Source: Cetobacterium sp. 2A (lineage in GTDB: Bacteria > Fusobacteriota > Fusobacteriia > Fusobacteriales > Fusobacteriaceae). Taken from it: a stretch of DNA of 64,000 nt. The stretch is from NCBI RefSeq assembly GCF_014250685.1, contig NZ_JACFAJ010000010.1, positions 62,001 through 126,000 on the forward strand. The letters are read 5' to 3'. Under the pieces are notes generated by a model. The model made no database searches. It worked only from the letters and a program-made list of their open reading frames with translations, and had not been told where the DNA came from. The position numbers and the translations under genes are program-made. Shown here piece by piece: positions 52,694 through 60,932 of the stretch; position 1 is the stretch's first letter; the number at the start of each line of letters is the position of its first letter.

Positions 52694-53228
52694 CTCCTAA
52701 AATTTTATTTTATATCATAATACTATTTTGTAAAAATCTGCAAGCTGATTTTAAAGGAAACAATCGTATCAAGAGTTTAAAGGGGTTTTTTTAATATACA
52801 ATTTAACTGGAATAACTTAGCGTTTTCTCTATCTTTAATTTAAGTATCCTTATGAGTACTAGCCTATTGGGGAAATATAAATGTCAAATTTTAATCTTAA
52901 AAGAATAGAGATGTTCTTAAATAAATTTTATTTGCAGATTATATTTTTTATGAGATATAATATAAGTCCCTGAGAAACGAAGATTTATTATATAACTTTG
53001 CATCTTTCTATTTTTTTAATAGAGAGAAGAAAAAGGCTGTCGACAAATTAAAATTTGTTATCAGCCTTTTTTTTATGAAACTTAAATTTATGCGTAATAG
53101 GATCCAATATTTTTTTCCTCTTGTTTATAACCTTTTTAAAATTGATTTGTTTTATTTGGTACTTTTAGAAGTTCGTGTATAATAGTTTTCGAACTCTATA
53201 GCTAAGTAGTTGAATTTACTCAGAATAA
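52694..53228. other. non-coding stretch
   Basis: No gene seen on either strand. Contains the terminator at 53031 and AT-rich DNA with promoter-like words. Possibly remains of decayed sequence. Confidence 0.4.
53031..53074 (+). terminator. terminator-like hairpin
   Basis: AAAAGGCTG (53031-53039) pairs with CAGCCTTTT (53062-53070), with an inner ACAAATT/AATTTGT stem and T-run. No plus-strand gene precedes it directly. Confidence 0.75.
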
Positions 53229-53696
53229 CTAATTTTCTGTTATGATAACATCAATTTTTAAAATAACGAATTCTTCTTTGGTACCTTGCTTTAATTTTAA
53301 AACTATATCAACAGGATATTCTAAATATAGTTGTCTCCAGTAATTTCCGAAATAAACATTAGAAGAAGGTAAAACATCAACAACAAAATTAGAAAATGGA
53401 GATAAAATGGTATTCGGCATAGGAGTAGTTGCTTCGTTATATTTTTGTTTAGTAATGAAAGGAAGAGAGTTATTAATACTACTTTCTTTCCAAACAATCT
53501 CTAAATTATCATTTGTGAGATTTTTGATATTTAGTGTGATTTTCATTTCTCCAGCTCTTTTAATAGTGACTCTAGCCAAAGAAATTTCTTTTAAATTTAA
53601 AACTGTAACTTTAGGAATTATTTTTGTAATAGGGGTAGAAGTACATTTTACTAACCCTAAAATGGCAAAACAAACTAGCAGTATTTTTTTTAACAT
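53229..53696 (-). CDS. lipoprotein of unknown function
   Basis: 155 residues from the second ATG of the frame, at 53696 on the minus strand, because GGAGG lies six bases before it; the first ATG precedes the site. The signal sequence ends in LVKC (Cys18), a lipobox variant. The mature part is beta-rich, with LARVTIKRAGEMKITLNIKN and LYLEYPVDIVLKLKQ, similar in style to late-embryogenesis-like lipoproteins. Membrane-attached; role unknown. Confidence 0.65.
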   Translation of the reverse strand: MLKKILLVCFAILGLVKCTSTPITKIIPKVTVLNLKEISLARVTIKRAGEMKITLNIKNLTNDNLEIVWKESSINNSLPFITKQKYNEATTPMPNTILSPFSNFVVDVLPSSNVYFGNYWRQLYLEYPVDIVLKLKQGTKEEFVILKIDVIITEN

Positions 53697-53708
53697 AGGT
53701 ACCTCCAT

Positions 53709-54026
53709 ATATTAGTAGTTTATAGGATAACATCAAATATATAGGAGCTGCAAATAAGATATATAAAAATTATTATATTAGTAAATTTTAAGATTATAAG
53801 AATACAAAAATGAAATAGTTGAAATTAAATTTATAAAACACTAAGTTTTGGAGATACGAGAGAGTTAAGAAAAGCTATAAAAAATAGAAATAGAAAATAG
53901 AGTTAAATCTATATTAGAAGAGAGAAAGAGAAGTTCAATTAACTCCTTCATTATAAATAGTTTTTAAATGTAAAACTTTATTAGAAGGAGCCTGGATGAT
54001 AATGGATTACTTAACTTTTTTGTTAT
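53709..54026. other. non-coding stretch
   Basis: About 320 bases between two minus-strand genes. No credible frame; no strong hairpin. Probably holds the promoter of the lipoprotein gene. Confidence 0.4.
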
Positions 54027-54470
54027 TTAGAATGCCAATCCTGGTTTAAAACAGATTAAATCATTTTCAATAAAGATATTAACTATATATAGACTTTCAT
54101 CACTATTCAATAGGAATTCAGAACTTTCTAAGGTGATAGAGGACTTTGAATTTTTATTTATTAAATTTGGATTAATTGAAAAACGAGTGGAAATTATATT
54201 GAAAAATAAATCTTCTGAATCTTCTTTAAGATTTTTAAAATAAAATTTACTAAAATTTTTTTGGTTTAGGACTTGATTTGTAGAAAAAGTAAAACTAAAC
54301 AAAGTATGAGTGTTATTTATTAAAAAAACCTCTATTATTGTATTTGGACATTTCTCATCTAAAAGAAAGTCATATTCAAAAATATTGGATATTAAATTAC
54401 ATTTATATAACGGATGACTCTTATAAAGTTTTTGTATAAAATCGTTTTGTTTGATAAATTTAGACTGCAT
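54027..54470 (-). CDS. protein of unknown function
   Basis: 147 residues from the ATG at 54470 on the minus strand (GGGAGGA seven bases upstream); the longer frame lacks a site. Begins MQSKFIKQNDFIQKLYKSHP, has Asn/Ser/Phe-rich strands afterwards and no export signal. Not recognised. Confidence 0.6.
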   Translation of the reverse strand: MQSKFIKQNDFIQKLYKSHPLYKCNLISNIFEYDFLLDEKCPNTIIEVFLINNTHTLFSFTFSTNQVLNQKNFSKFYFKNLKEDSEDLFFNIISTRFSINPNLINKNSKSSITLESSEFLLNSDESLYIVNIFIENDLICFKPGLAF

Positions 54471-54566
54471 AAATCCTCCCGAAAAACTAAGTGACAATAT
54501 TATTATAGCTTTTTAGAAATATATATACAATAGATTTACAGATTAAAGGTTGCTGAAAAGGAAAAA

Positions 54567-54773
54567 TTATTCTTCCTCTTCAGCAACCTTATTTAACATA
54601 TGACTGCAACAATACTCACAAACTTGAGTATAAGAGTATCCAGTATTTTTAGCAACTGTGATAGCAGGAAGAGGACAATCAAAAGTTCCTAAAAAAATCT
54701 GGTTGACTGGAGAATTATAATTACAATTTTCTGTGTGTATTTCTTGTGTAATGAAGTTAATATAAAATTGCAT
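54567..54773 (-). CDS. small cysteine-rich protein
   Basis: 68 residues; GGGGGGATAT lies before the ATG. Pattern HTENCNY, LGTFDCPLPAITVAKNTGYS, VCEYCCSHM: a family of small proteins with a CxYCC end that probably bind zinc, with a GY-x-x-x-x-C turn as in the metal-binding N-domain of Ada. The closing EEEE tail is acidic. Function unknown. Confidence 0.6.
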   Translation of the reverse strand: MQFYINFITQEIHTENCNYNSPVNQIFLGTFDCPLPAITVAKNTGYSYTQVCEYCCSHMLNKVAEEEE

Positions 54774-54978
54774 GATATCCCCCCAAATGTATTTGTTATT
54801 AGTCTTAGATAAGACAGTATGAATATACCTTAAAAATTTAATAAAAGCAAAAAAAAAGTTACAATTGCTTAAAAGTATCTTTTTATTGGTATTTTAACGT
54901 TGAGTACTTATATGAAAGAAATAGTAGAAGGGATCAAAAAGATTAAGGAGTAGCAATATTAAAGATACTTTATAGTTA

Positions 54979-55024
54979 TTATTATTTTAAAAAGTATTAT
55001 GCATAATACTTTTTAAAATAATAA
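54979..55024. terminator. 46-base near-perfect palindrome, bidirectional terminator
   Basis: Centred on ATGCAT at 55001/55002, with 23 paired bases per arm, including AAAAAGTATTAT/ATAATACTTTTT. It follows the stop of the small minus-strand gene at 55051. A-runs and T-runs on both sides fit termination. Confidence 0.7.
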
Positions 55025-55050
55025 ATTCATAGAATGTTATCACTGGGATT

Positions 55051-55209
55051 CTATATTCCAAGCTTCCTGAAAATAGATTTTTCAGTTTCTAAATAAACTG
55101 AATTAAAAGAATGAAAAAATTTTTCAAATGAATCTAATATATAAATATCATTGTATTTGATTAGTATATAAATAGTAAGTAATAAAAATATAATTATAAT
55201 GTTACGCAT
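55051..55209 (-). CDS. 52-residue single-span membrane protein
   Basis: AAAGGAG lies seven bases before the ATG. The product starts MRNIIIIFLLLTIYILIKYN, one membrane helix, then a soluble tail (DSFEKFFHSFNSVYLETEKS). Terminator palindrome just after the stop. A good ribosome site plus terminator make it probable. Role unknown, possibly a small inner-membrane peptide. Confidence 0.55.
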   Translation of the reverse strand: MRNIIIIFLLLTIYILIKYNDIYILDSFEKFFHSFNSVYLETEKSIFRKLGI

Positions 55210-55770
55210 ATTGGTACTCCTTTAGATGATTTTATGTATATATATATTACCTTAATAATTTAAAATCTACAAAATATTTTGCTAGAAAAAAATAATTGGA
55301 GATTTAAGAAAGAAAATCAAGGTGAGTGGAGAGTGATAAGTAATTCTTCTTAAGGAGGAATAGGATTAAAAACTAAATATTTTTCTTCTACTAAAGACAG
55401 AATCTTTTCTATGTACGCTAAAGGAATGACTAAGGTCAATAATTCAGATTTATGCGTTTAGTGTTTCATTTAGAAGGTTATAGAAAAGATATTATAATGT
55501 TGAGGAACCCCCTTTGTATGTATGGAATATAATAAGATAATTAGGTTGTAAAAAGTAGTTTATAGTTCTATTTATGCAAATATTATATTGAAGAAATAAA
55601 ACCATAAATATAAATAAAATTATTTGATGTATACTGTTTTACTATAAAAAATATCAGAATAAAAGCTGGTAAAAATATATCTTCATTAGTTATTAAAAAA
55701 ATAAAAGGAGTAGAAAATTTATTGCAGATTCTTTTTTCAGGATATACACTTAAAATAATAAAAATATGGG
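55210..55770. other. non-coding stretch before the contractile-injection operon
   Basis: No intact gene. On the minus strand about 55363-55460 an open stretch encodes ELLTLVIPLAYIEKILSLVE and EKYLVFNPIPP before a stop, which may be a gene remnant. AT-rich promoter-like DNA for the next operon is expected near the right end, but no clear -35/-10 pair stands out. Confidence 0.35.
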
Positions 55771-55779
55771 GTGATAAAA

Positions 55780-57930
55780 TTGAGTTTAGATTTTTTTAAG
55801 CAAACTAATCGTACAATTCTTTTTGAAGAAATAAATCCAGAAAAATTAGATTTATTAACATTGGTTGAAAGTAGTGAAGATATTAGTAGTTTAAGTGATG
55901 AAAAAATAAAAGAGATTAATGAGGAACTTTTAGTAACAAATTTTAATGATTTTTTGACAAAATTTGAACCTAAAATATATAGTTTTTTTAATGCTGCAAG
56001 TCAAAAGATAAGATATAGCTTAGAAAAGCCAGAAGGGATACCAGAAGATCATATAACAGAGATTCCTTTAAATATGGAAAATACATTTTTTAAAATGCTT
56101 TCATCGTTAATGGATACTAAAAAAGTTGTGGGAGATAAAAATGTTGATTTTAATTTCAATGATATTTTAAGCATGTTATCTCCAAAATCAGTAATGGATG
56201 ATATAAAGCAGTTAAGAAAAGAGATAGCGTATTTATATGATAAGCACGAAGCTTTAGAAGAAGAGGATCCTACGAAGTTAGAATATGCAGATAAATTAAA
56301 TATAGCTTTTGATAAAGCTAGTAAAAATTATAACAATATTCTAGGGATGTTACCTTTAGCAATAGAAGATATAAAGGCAAGAATTTTGATAACTGGTGGA
56401 GATAGTAATAAAAAATCAGAGGAAATAAAATTAGGTTTATTGAGTATGGATGATAAAGGGGAGCTAAAGATTATTGAAAACAAAGAAAAAAAGCAAAAAT
56501 CTTTATCCATAGCAGACACATCCAATTCAGGAGCATTAGTTAAATACTTTGAAGAGGATTATGAAGCAGTAACAGAAGAGCCGAATGATTATATTAAAAA
56601 GTTAGTTGTTAGAACATTTGCACCGTTGCCAACGATATTAGAAGAAGCAAATTATGATCAAGAAGTAAAAAATCATAACTATTATTTAGAATTCTACAAA
56701 GAAGCTCAAGAAGATTTTATAAAAGTAGCAAAACCTTTAATGGAGAAAATGTTAGGGGTAAAAATGTTCTTTGAACAGTACGATAAAGAAGTGAAAGGGA
56801 TGAAACCAACGCTTTTAATAACTAATTTAAAGTTAGAAATGTTATTAAAGGGTGATAATAAAAATAAATTATCTCTATATCTAAATACAATAAATAATAA
56901 AAATGATTTTGAAAATACAGCTTGGTTTGGAATTGTTCCAAATGTAATATTAGAATCACAAGTTGATATTAAAAATATTCGTGAAAGATTTAAGGGAACT
57001 AATAAAACTGTAGTTAATAAGGGAAATACTTTAGAAAATCTACAAGTTTTAATGGATTTGGTTTCTAAATATAAGATTCAAGTATTTTTTAGCGTTAATG
57101 CAAATGATGAAACAACATTCAACAATTTGGCAATGTCAGGTGTAGAAAAATATGTTGAAAAAACTAGAAAATTACAATATAAAGATTTCTCAGAATTCAT
57201 AGTACCGTGTATTCCAAACTTTACAGTCATTCCTAAAGAGAAATCGAGCGTAATATTGGATTATCAATTAAAGATAGAAGAATCAAATATACCAGAACAG
57301 GATAAAGATAACTTAATAAAGTTTTGGATTGAGGGAGTATATATCGAAAGTTCATATATAGCGGCAGGATTAACAGCTGCATATCAATGTCCAGAAATAT
57401 TAAGAAAAAAATACAAAAGAGTATTACCGAAGGAGCCAGGAGTAAGAATTAACATTGAGGATAAAGATAATAGTTTAAAACTATTAACAAATCTATCTAA
57501 AGAAATTAGTGGATATACTATAGCAACAAAAGATAGCATAAATAGAAATAATTTTGGATATGTTTTCTCGTCTGATAATGTTCAGCTGAATGGAAATCCT
57601 ATTAATAATATTACTGTATATAAAGCTAGAACTTTAGCAACAAATCAAGACGGAGTATTTGAACCTTTATATAAAACTTTAACAACGACTTATATTGAAA
57701 GAGCGTTAAGATTTTTAACTTTAGATTTTAAAGAAGATAAAATTAAAGATTTCTTTAGTAATAGACCAGATAGTCAGAAAAATACATGGTTAAAAGGTCA
57801 AGAAGCTGTTAATGGAATTTTACAGCCAGGAGATGACGTTTCAATAGAAATAGATGGAAATAGTTGTCATTTACACATTAGTTACAATGGAGATGTTAAA
57901 AACTTAGTTTTAGATATAACTAAAAAATAA
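55780..57930 (+). CDS. sheath-like (TssC-type) protein of a contractile injection system
   Basis: 716 residues if started at the TTG at 55780, six bases after GGGGTG; a GTG at 55771 overlaps that site. The N-terminal third is helical. The C-terminal half resembles TssC and phage sheath in layout: TAWFGIVPNVILESQVDIKN, YKDFSEFIVPCIPNFTVIPK, AAGLTAAYQCPEILRKKYKR and TLTTTYIERALRFLTLDFKE, ending DVKNLVLDITKK. At this length it may combine parts of both type VI sheath proteins. It would form the contractile sheath round the tube encoded next. Assigned mostly by context with Hcp-like, FHA, PP2C and kinase genes. Confidence 0.6.
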   Translation: MSLDFFKQTNRTILFEEINPEKLDLLTLVESSEDISSLSDEKIKEINEELLVTNFNDFLTKFEPKIYSFFNAASQKIRYSLEKPEGIPEDHITEIPLNMENTFFKMLSSLMDTKKVVGDKNVDFNFNDILSMLSPKSVMDDIKQLRKEIAYLYDKHEALEEEDPTKLEYADKLNIAFDKASKNYNNILGMLPLAIEDIKARILITGGDSNKKSEEIKLGLLSMDDKGELKIIENKEKKQKSLSIADTSNSGALVKYFEEDYEAVTEEPNDYIKKLVVRTFAPLPTILEEANYDQEVKNHNYYLEFYKEAQEDFIKVAKPLMEKMLGVKMFFEQYDKEVKGMKPTLLITNLKLEMLLKGDNKNKLSLYLNTINNKNDFENTAWFGIVPNVILESQVDIKNIRERFKGTNKTVVNKGNTLENLQVLMDLVSKYKIQVFFSVNANDETTFNNLAMSGVEKYVEKTRKLQYKDFSEFIVPCIPNFTVIPKEKSSVILDYQLKIEESNIPEQDKDNLIKFWIEGVYIESSYIAAGLTAAYQCPEILRKKYKRVLPKEPGVRINIEDKDNSLKLLTNLSKEISGYTIATKDSINRNNFGYVFSSDNVQLNGNPINNITVYKARTLATNQDGVFEPLYKTLTTTYIERALRFLTLDFKEDKIKDFFSNRPDSQKNTWLKGQEAVNGILQPGDDVSIEIDGNSCHLHISYNGDVKNLVLDITKK

Positions 57931-57960
57931 AATAAACAATAAAGCAAGGAGAGGATAATA

Positions 57961-58398
57961 ATGGGATTTAGATTAAAAATTAAAGGAAAAAATGAAGAGA
58001 TTAATTTAGGTGTGGATAATATTACAAAAGTAAAGTATAAGTCGGATACTCCTGATGATTCAGATGCAAGAGCAACAGATGTTGGAGTAATCTTAGAGGT
58101 AGAAGGAAAGATAATAACTCCAGTAAATGGAGAGGAAGCAGATGATACTAAAAAGTTTGCAATTTGGTCATTGGTTTCAGCTGAAAGTGCTGATGCATAT
58201 AGAGAAATATCATTAGAGGTTATCTCTGGAGATGTCGTTGTTAGAAAAATTGAGATGCCTAATGCATTTATTGTTGATTACGAAGAGGATTATAATGATA
58301 AAGGTGGGGTAGGAGAATTTAAAGCAGTTTTAAAGCAGAAAAAAGAAAAAACTGAAGATGCAAAAATAGAAGGTGGATACGAAGCTACAAAAGATTAA
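57961..58398 (+). CDS. Hcp/tail-tube-like protein
   Basis: 145 residues, AAGGAGAGG before the ATG. Beta-rich sequence: FRLKIKGKNEEINLGVDNIT, YREISLEVISGDVVVRKIEM and FIVDYEEDYNDKGGVGEFKA. The order of strands and the final VGEFKAVLKQKK hairpin resemble tail-tube and Hcp proteins of contractile systems. It would stack into the tube inside the sheath. Two strong hairpins follow the gene, as often seen after abundant products. Family not confirmed by a motif. Confidence 0.6.
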   Translation: MGFRLKIKGKNEEINLGVDNITKVKYKSDTPDDSDARATDVGVILEVEGKIITPVNGEEADDTKKFAIWSLVSAESADAYREISLEVISGDVVVRKIEMPNAFIVDYEEDYNDKGGVGEFKAVLKQKKEKTEDAKIEGGYEATKD

Positions 58399-58408
58399 TT
58401 ATAGAATA

Positions 58409-58474
58409 GTAGCTGGATATATTAATATCCAGCTATGTATTAGATAAATTATAATTTTAATTTATCTAATACAT
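58409..58474 (+). promoter_or_regulatory. two strong hairpins after the tube-like gene
   Basis: AGCTGGATAT/ATATCCAGCT (58411-58434) and a 16-pair stem ATGTATTAGATAAATT/AATTTATCTAATACAT (58435-58474). No T-run follows. They probably stabilise the upstream mRNA or lower read-through into the next gene. Confidence 0.6.
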
Positions 58475-58497
58475 ATTTAAATAAAGTGGGAGAATTT

Positions 58498-59250
58498 ATG
58501 GAAAGAAATAGAGTGCCTATTTTTGAAAAAGGGAAGATTTTAGATAAAGAAATGTTAGATGAATTAAAAAATTTAAATTTGGACTATGTAAATACATTAT
58601 ATTTTTCCAAAAGTGAAGGAGTCATTTATGGAATAGATCCAGAGGTAAGAGATAACAAAATTATACTCAATCCAGGTTTAATTAAATATAATGGAGATTT
58701 ATATAAAATCTTAACTGGAAAGGAATTAAATATTCCATTGGAAGATGGAGAATATAAGTGTTTTTTACAAAAGATAGATAAAACTCTAAAAGATAAATTT
58801 TTAGAGCTAAATTTTGAATTTAAAGTACTGAAAGATGAAGAAAAATTAGGAGATGGATTTGAACTTTTTAGAGTTTCAAGAAGAGAAGGAGCTGATTTAA
58901 AAGAAGCTCTTCAAATAATTGGAATTGATAAAGAATATAATACTCTTAATCTTATAAATTTAAAAAATTCAACATTAAGTGGAACTAGCTTAAGTTCTAA
59001 ACTATTAAAACTATATGCAAAAAATATGCTAGAAAATAAAAAATTAGATAGTTATGAACGAGTTATTTGTATGTATATTTTAAACTCTAATCAAGAAAAA
59101 GAATTTATATCAAAATATCTAAATATTTCATATGAGGCAAACAATCTAGATATATATGCAGCTTTAGAAAAAAGGTATCTAAGTTCAGAGAATCTTAATA
59201 AGAAAGAGAAAATTATTGAAAAAAATACAAGAAAGATGTTGGTGGATTAA
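58498..59250 (+). CDS. baseplate- or fibre-like protein of the injection system
   Basis: 250 residues from the ATG at 58498 (GTGGGAGA upstream); a GTG four codons earlier overlaps the site. The beginning, RNRVPIFEKGKILDKEMLDE and IILNPGLIKYNGDLYKI, resembles the N-terminal attachment part of phage tail and TssK-like baseplate proteins. The remainder is helical (LLKLYAKNMLENKKLDSYER). Its stop overlaps the J-domain gene start. Assignment rests on the operon and on the opening motif. Confidence 0.45.
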   Translation: MERNRVPIFEKGKILDKEMLDELKNLNLDYVNTLYFSKSEGVIYGIDPEVRDNKIILNPGLIKYNGDLYKILTGKELNIPLEDGEYKCFLQKIDKTLKDKFLELNFEFKVLKDEEKLGDGFELFRVSRREGADLKEALQIIGIDKEYNTLNLINLKNSTLSGTSLSSKLLKLYAKNMLENKKLDSYERVICMYILNSNQEKEFISKYLNISYEANNLDIYAALEKRYLSSENLNKKEKIIEKNTRKMLVD

Positions 59251-59672
59251 TGAAAACATATTATGAAATACTAGAAGTAGGAAAGTATGTTAGTAAGGAA
59301 GATTTAAAAAAATCCTATAGAAACTTAGCTAAAAAATATCATCCAGATAAATATGCTAATGATACATTAGATAAACAAACTGAGGTAAAAAATATTTTTA
59401 CACAAATAAATGAAGCTTATCAGGTTCTGTCAGATGAAACTCTTAAAAAAGAATACGATTTTACTTTATTAAAGGAAAAAAAAGAAAATAATAAGCAGAA
59501 TATAAATTCGTCATCTAAAAATAAAGACTTTTTTAACAAAACTGATTTAAACGATATGTTTTCAAGTTTTTTTTCTCCAAAGTCTTCAAAAAAAACTAGT
59601 GATGGGAATTTAAAAAAAGAAATGGATGATCAATTCAAAAGTTTTTTTGGAATCAAGGGGATGAAAAAATGA
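59250..59672 (+). CDS. J-domain co-chaperone
   Basis: 140 residues. The J-domain fills residues 1-70: YYEILEVGKYVSKEDLKKSY, HPD at 31-33 (KKYHPDKY) and EAYQVLSDETLKKEYDF. A low-complexity Lys/Asn/Ser/Phe tail (DLNDMFSSFFSPKSSKK, MDDQFKSFFGIKGMKK) follows, and there is no zinc or C-terminal DnaJ domain. It would recruit Hsp70 to assembly or recycling of the apparatus. Its start overlaps the stop of the gene before, its stop overlaps the next start (ATGA). Confidence 0.88.
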   Translation: MKTYYEILEVGKYVSKEDLKKSYRNLAKKYHPDKYANDTLDKQTEVKNIFTQINEAYQVLSDETLKKEYDFTLLKEKKENNKQNINSSSKNKDFFNKTDLNDMFSSFFSPKSSKKTSDGNLKKEMDDQFKSFFGIKGMKK

Positions 59673-60337
59673 ATATTTTTAGAGCATGGAAGTTAAAGAG
59701 AGAGTTAAAAAAACACCATAAAAGACAATTAAAAATGGCTCAAGAATCAGAAAATGATGGGATTTTGTTTTATATATTAAGTTTAATTCTAATTATAGCT
59801 TTGGGAGTATATTATTTAGGATACAGATTTAGAATTAAAGATTTACCAATAGTAGGAGCAGTAGCTTTAATTATAACTAATTTGGTTTTATGGATATCAA
59901 ATTATAGATTGAAAAAAGATGTAATTTTGTACCAAAAAGGTGAGGGATTAAGAGACGCAAAGATGCTACAGAGTATAGAAGATAAAAGCTATGAAAAGAA
60001 AAAGCAATTAACACATATTATTTTAAAGAATGAAGAGGGGTATGATGTAAAAACTTGGAGTATTGGAAAAGCTAATTCATTAATAATAGGAAAATCTTCC
60101 AGGGTTAGGGTAGATATAGATTTGACAGAAGCTTCTTATTCATCATTGATTAGTAAAAATCATGCAATACTTAATAAAACAGATAATGGATGGTTTTTAG
60201 AGGACTTAGGTTCTGTTAATGGAACTGGAATTCAAAAGTTATCTGATAACAGAAAATTAAAAGTAAAGACAGGACCAGTTAAAGTGGAAAGTGGAGATAT
60301 TCTTTATATAGCGACTACAGCATTATTAATAAGATAG
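59669..60337 (+). CDS. membrane-anchored FHA-domain protein
   Basis: 222 residues. Basic N-terminus, two membrane helices (about 29-48 and 57-77), then an FHA domain (about 130-222): SLIIGKSSRVRVDIDLTEAS, SLISKNHAIL and LEDLGSVNGTGIQ with the conserved SxxH and NG. FHA domains bind phosphothreonine. In type VI systems an FHA protein is the output of the kinase/phosphatase switch. Kinase and PP2C-like genes lie downstream in the same operon. Confidence 0.85.
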   Translation: MNIFRAWKLKRELKKHHKRQLKMAQESENDGILFYILSLILIIALGVYYLGYRFRIKDLPIVGAVALIITNLVLWISNYRLKKDVILYQKGEGLRDAKMLQSIEDKSYEKKKQLTHIILKNEEGYDVKTWSIGKANSLIIGKSSRVRVDIDLTEASYSSLISKNHAILNKTDNGWFLEDLGSVNGTGIQKLSDNRKLKVKTGPVKVESGDILYIATTALLIR

Positions 60338-60355
60338 ATAGAGGAGATAGAAGTA

Positions 60356-60874
60356 ATGAAATTAGAAAGATGTGAAAATGGACATGTATATAATTCAGGA
60401 AGATACAAAGAGTGTCCATATTGTAATAGCGAAAGGTTAGAAGATGTTGAAGTAAGAGAAGAAGCTATAGATATTATTCAAAATGATGAAGATAAAACAG
60501 TAGCTTACTGGGCGAATGAGCTCGATGTAGAGCCAGTTGTAGGTTGGGTAGTGTGTATAAGTGGTTATGATAAAGGAAAAGATTTTAAATTAAAAACAGA
60601 AAAGAATTTTATAGGAAGAGGCCCTGAAATGGATATTTGTATTTCAGGAGATAATAGTATAACAAGAAAAAATCATGCAGTTATAACATACAATCCCAAA
60701 CAAAGAGTTTTTATGATGTTACCAGGTGAAGGAACTGGGATAGTATATGTTCAAAATGAAGCAGTGTATTCTCCAAGACAATTAAATTCTTTTGATGTAA
60801 TAGAAATTGGTAATTCAAAATTCACTTTTGTAGCTTTATGTGGAGAGAATTTCGATTGGAAAATAGAAAAATAA
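60356..60874 (+). CDS. zinc-ribbon FHA-domain protein
   Basis: 172 residues. N-terminal ribbon CENGHVYNSGRYKECPYC (two Cys, His and Cys pairs, residues 5-22) and a linker, then an FHA domain (about 75-165): NFIGRGPEMDICISGDNS, ITRKNHAVITYNPKQ and GIVYVQNEAV. No membrane anchor. It is the soluble counterpart of the upstream FHA protein and is followed by an attenuator. GAGGAGATAG lies before the ATG. Confidence 0.85.
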   Translation: MKLERCENGHVYNSGRYKECPYCNSERLEDVEVREEAIDIIQNDEDKTVAYWANELDVEPVVGWVVCISGYDKGKDFKLKTEKNFIGRGPEMDICISGDNSITRKNHAVITYNPKQRVFMMLPGEGTGIVYVQNEAVYSPRQLNSFDVIEIGNSKFTFVALCGENFDWKIEK

Positions 60875-60885
60875 TTTAAAAGAGG

Positions 60886-60915
60886 AAGAATATATGCAAA
60901 ATATATTCTTTTTTT
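60886..60915 (+). terminator. internal terminator/attenuator
   Basis: AAGAATATAT (60886-60895) and ATATATTCTT (60901-60910) with a GCAAA loop and a T-run. It separates structural genes from PP2C and kinase genes and would lower their level. Confidence 0.8.
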
Positions 60916-60932
60916 GTTAAGAGGAGATGATG

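Noticed and set aside
53407-53715. Plus-strand hydrophobic frame
   Set aside because: Shadow of the minus-strand lipoprotein gene; no ribosome site.
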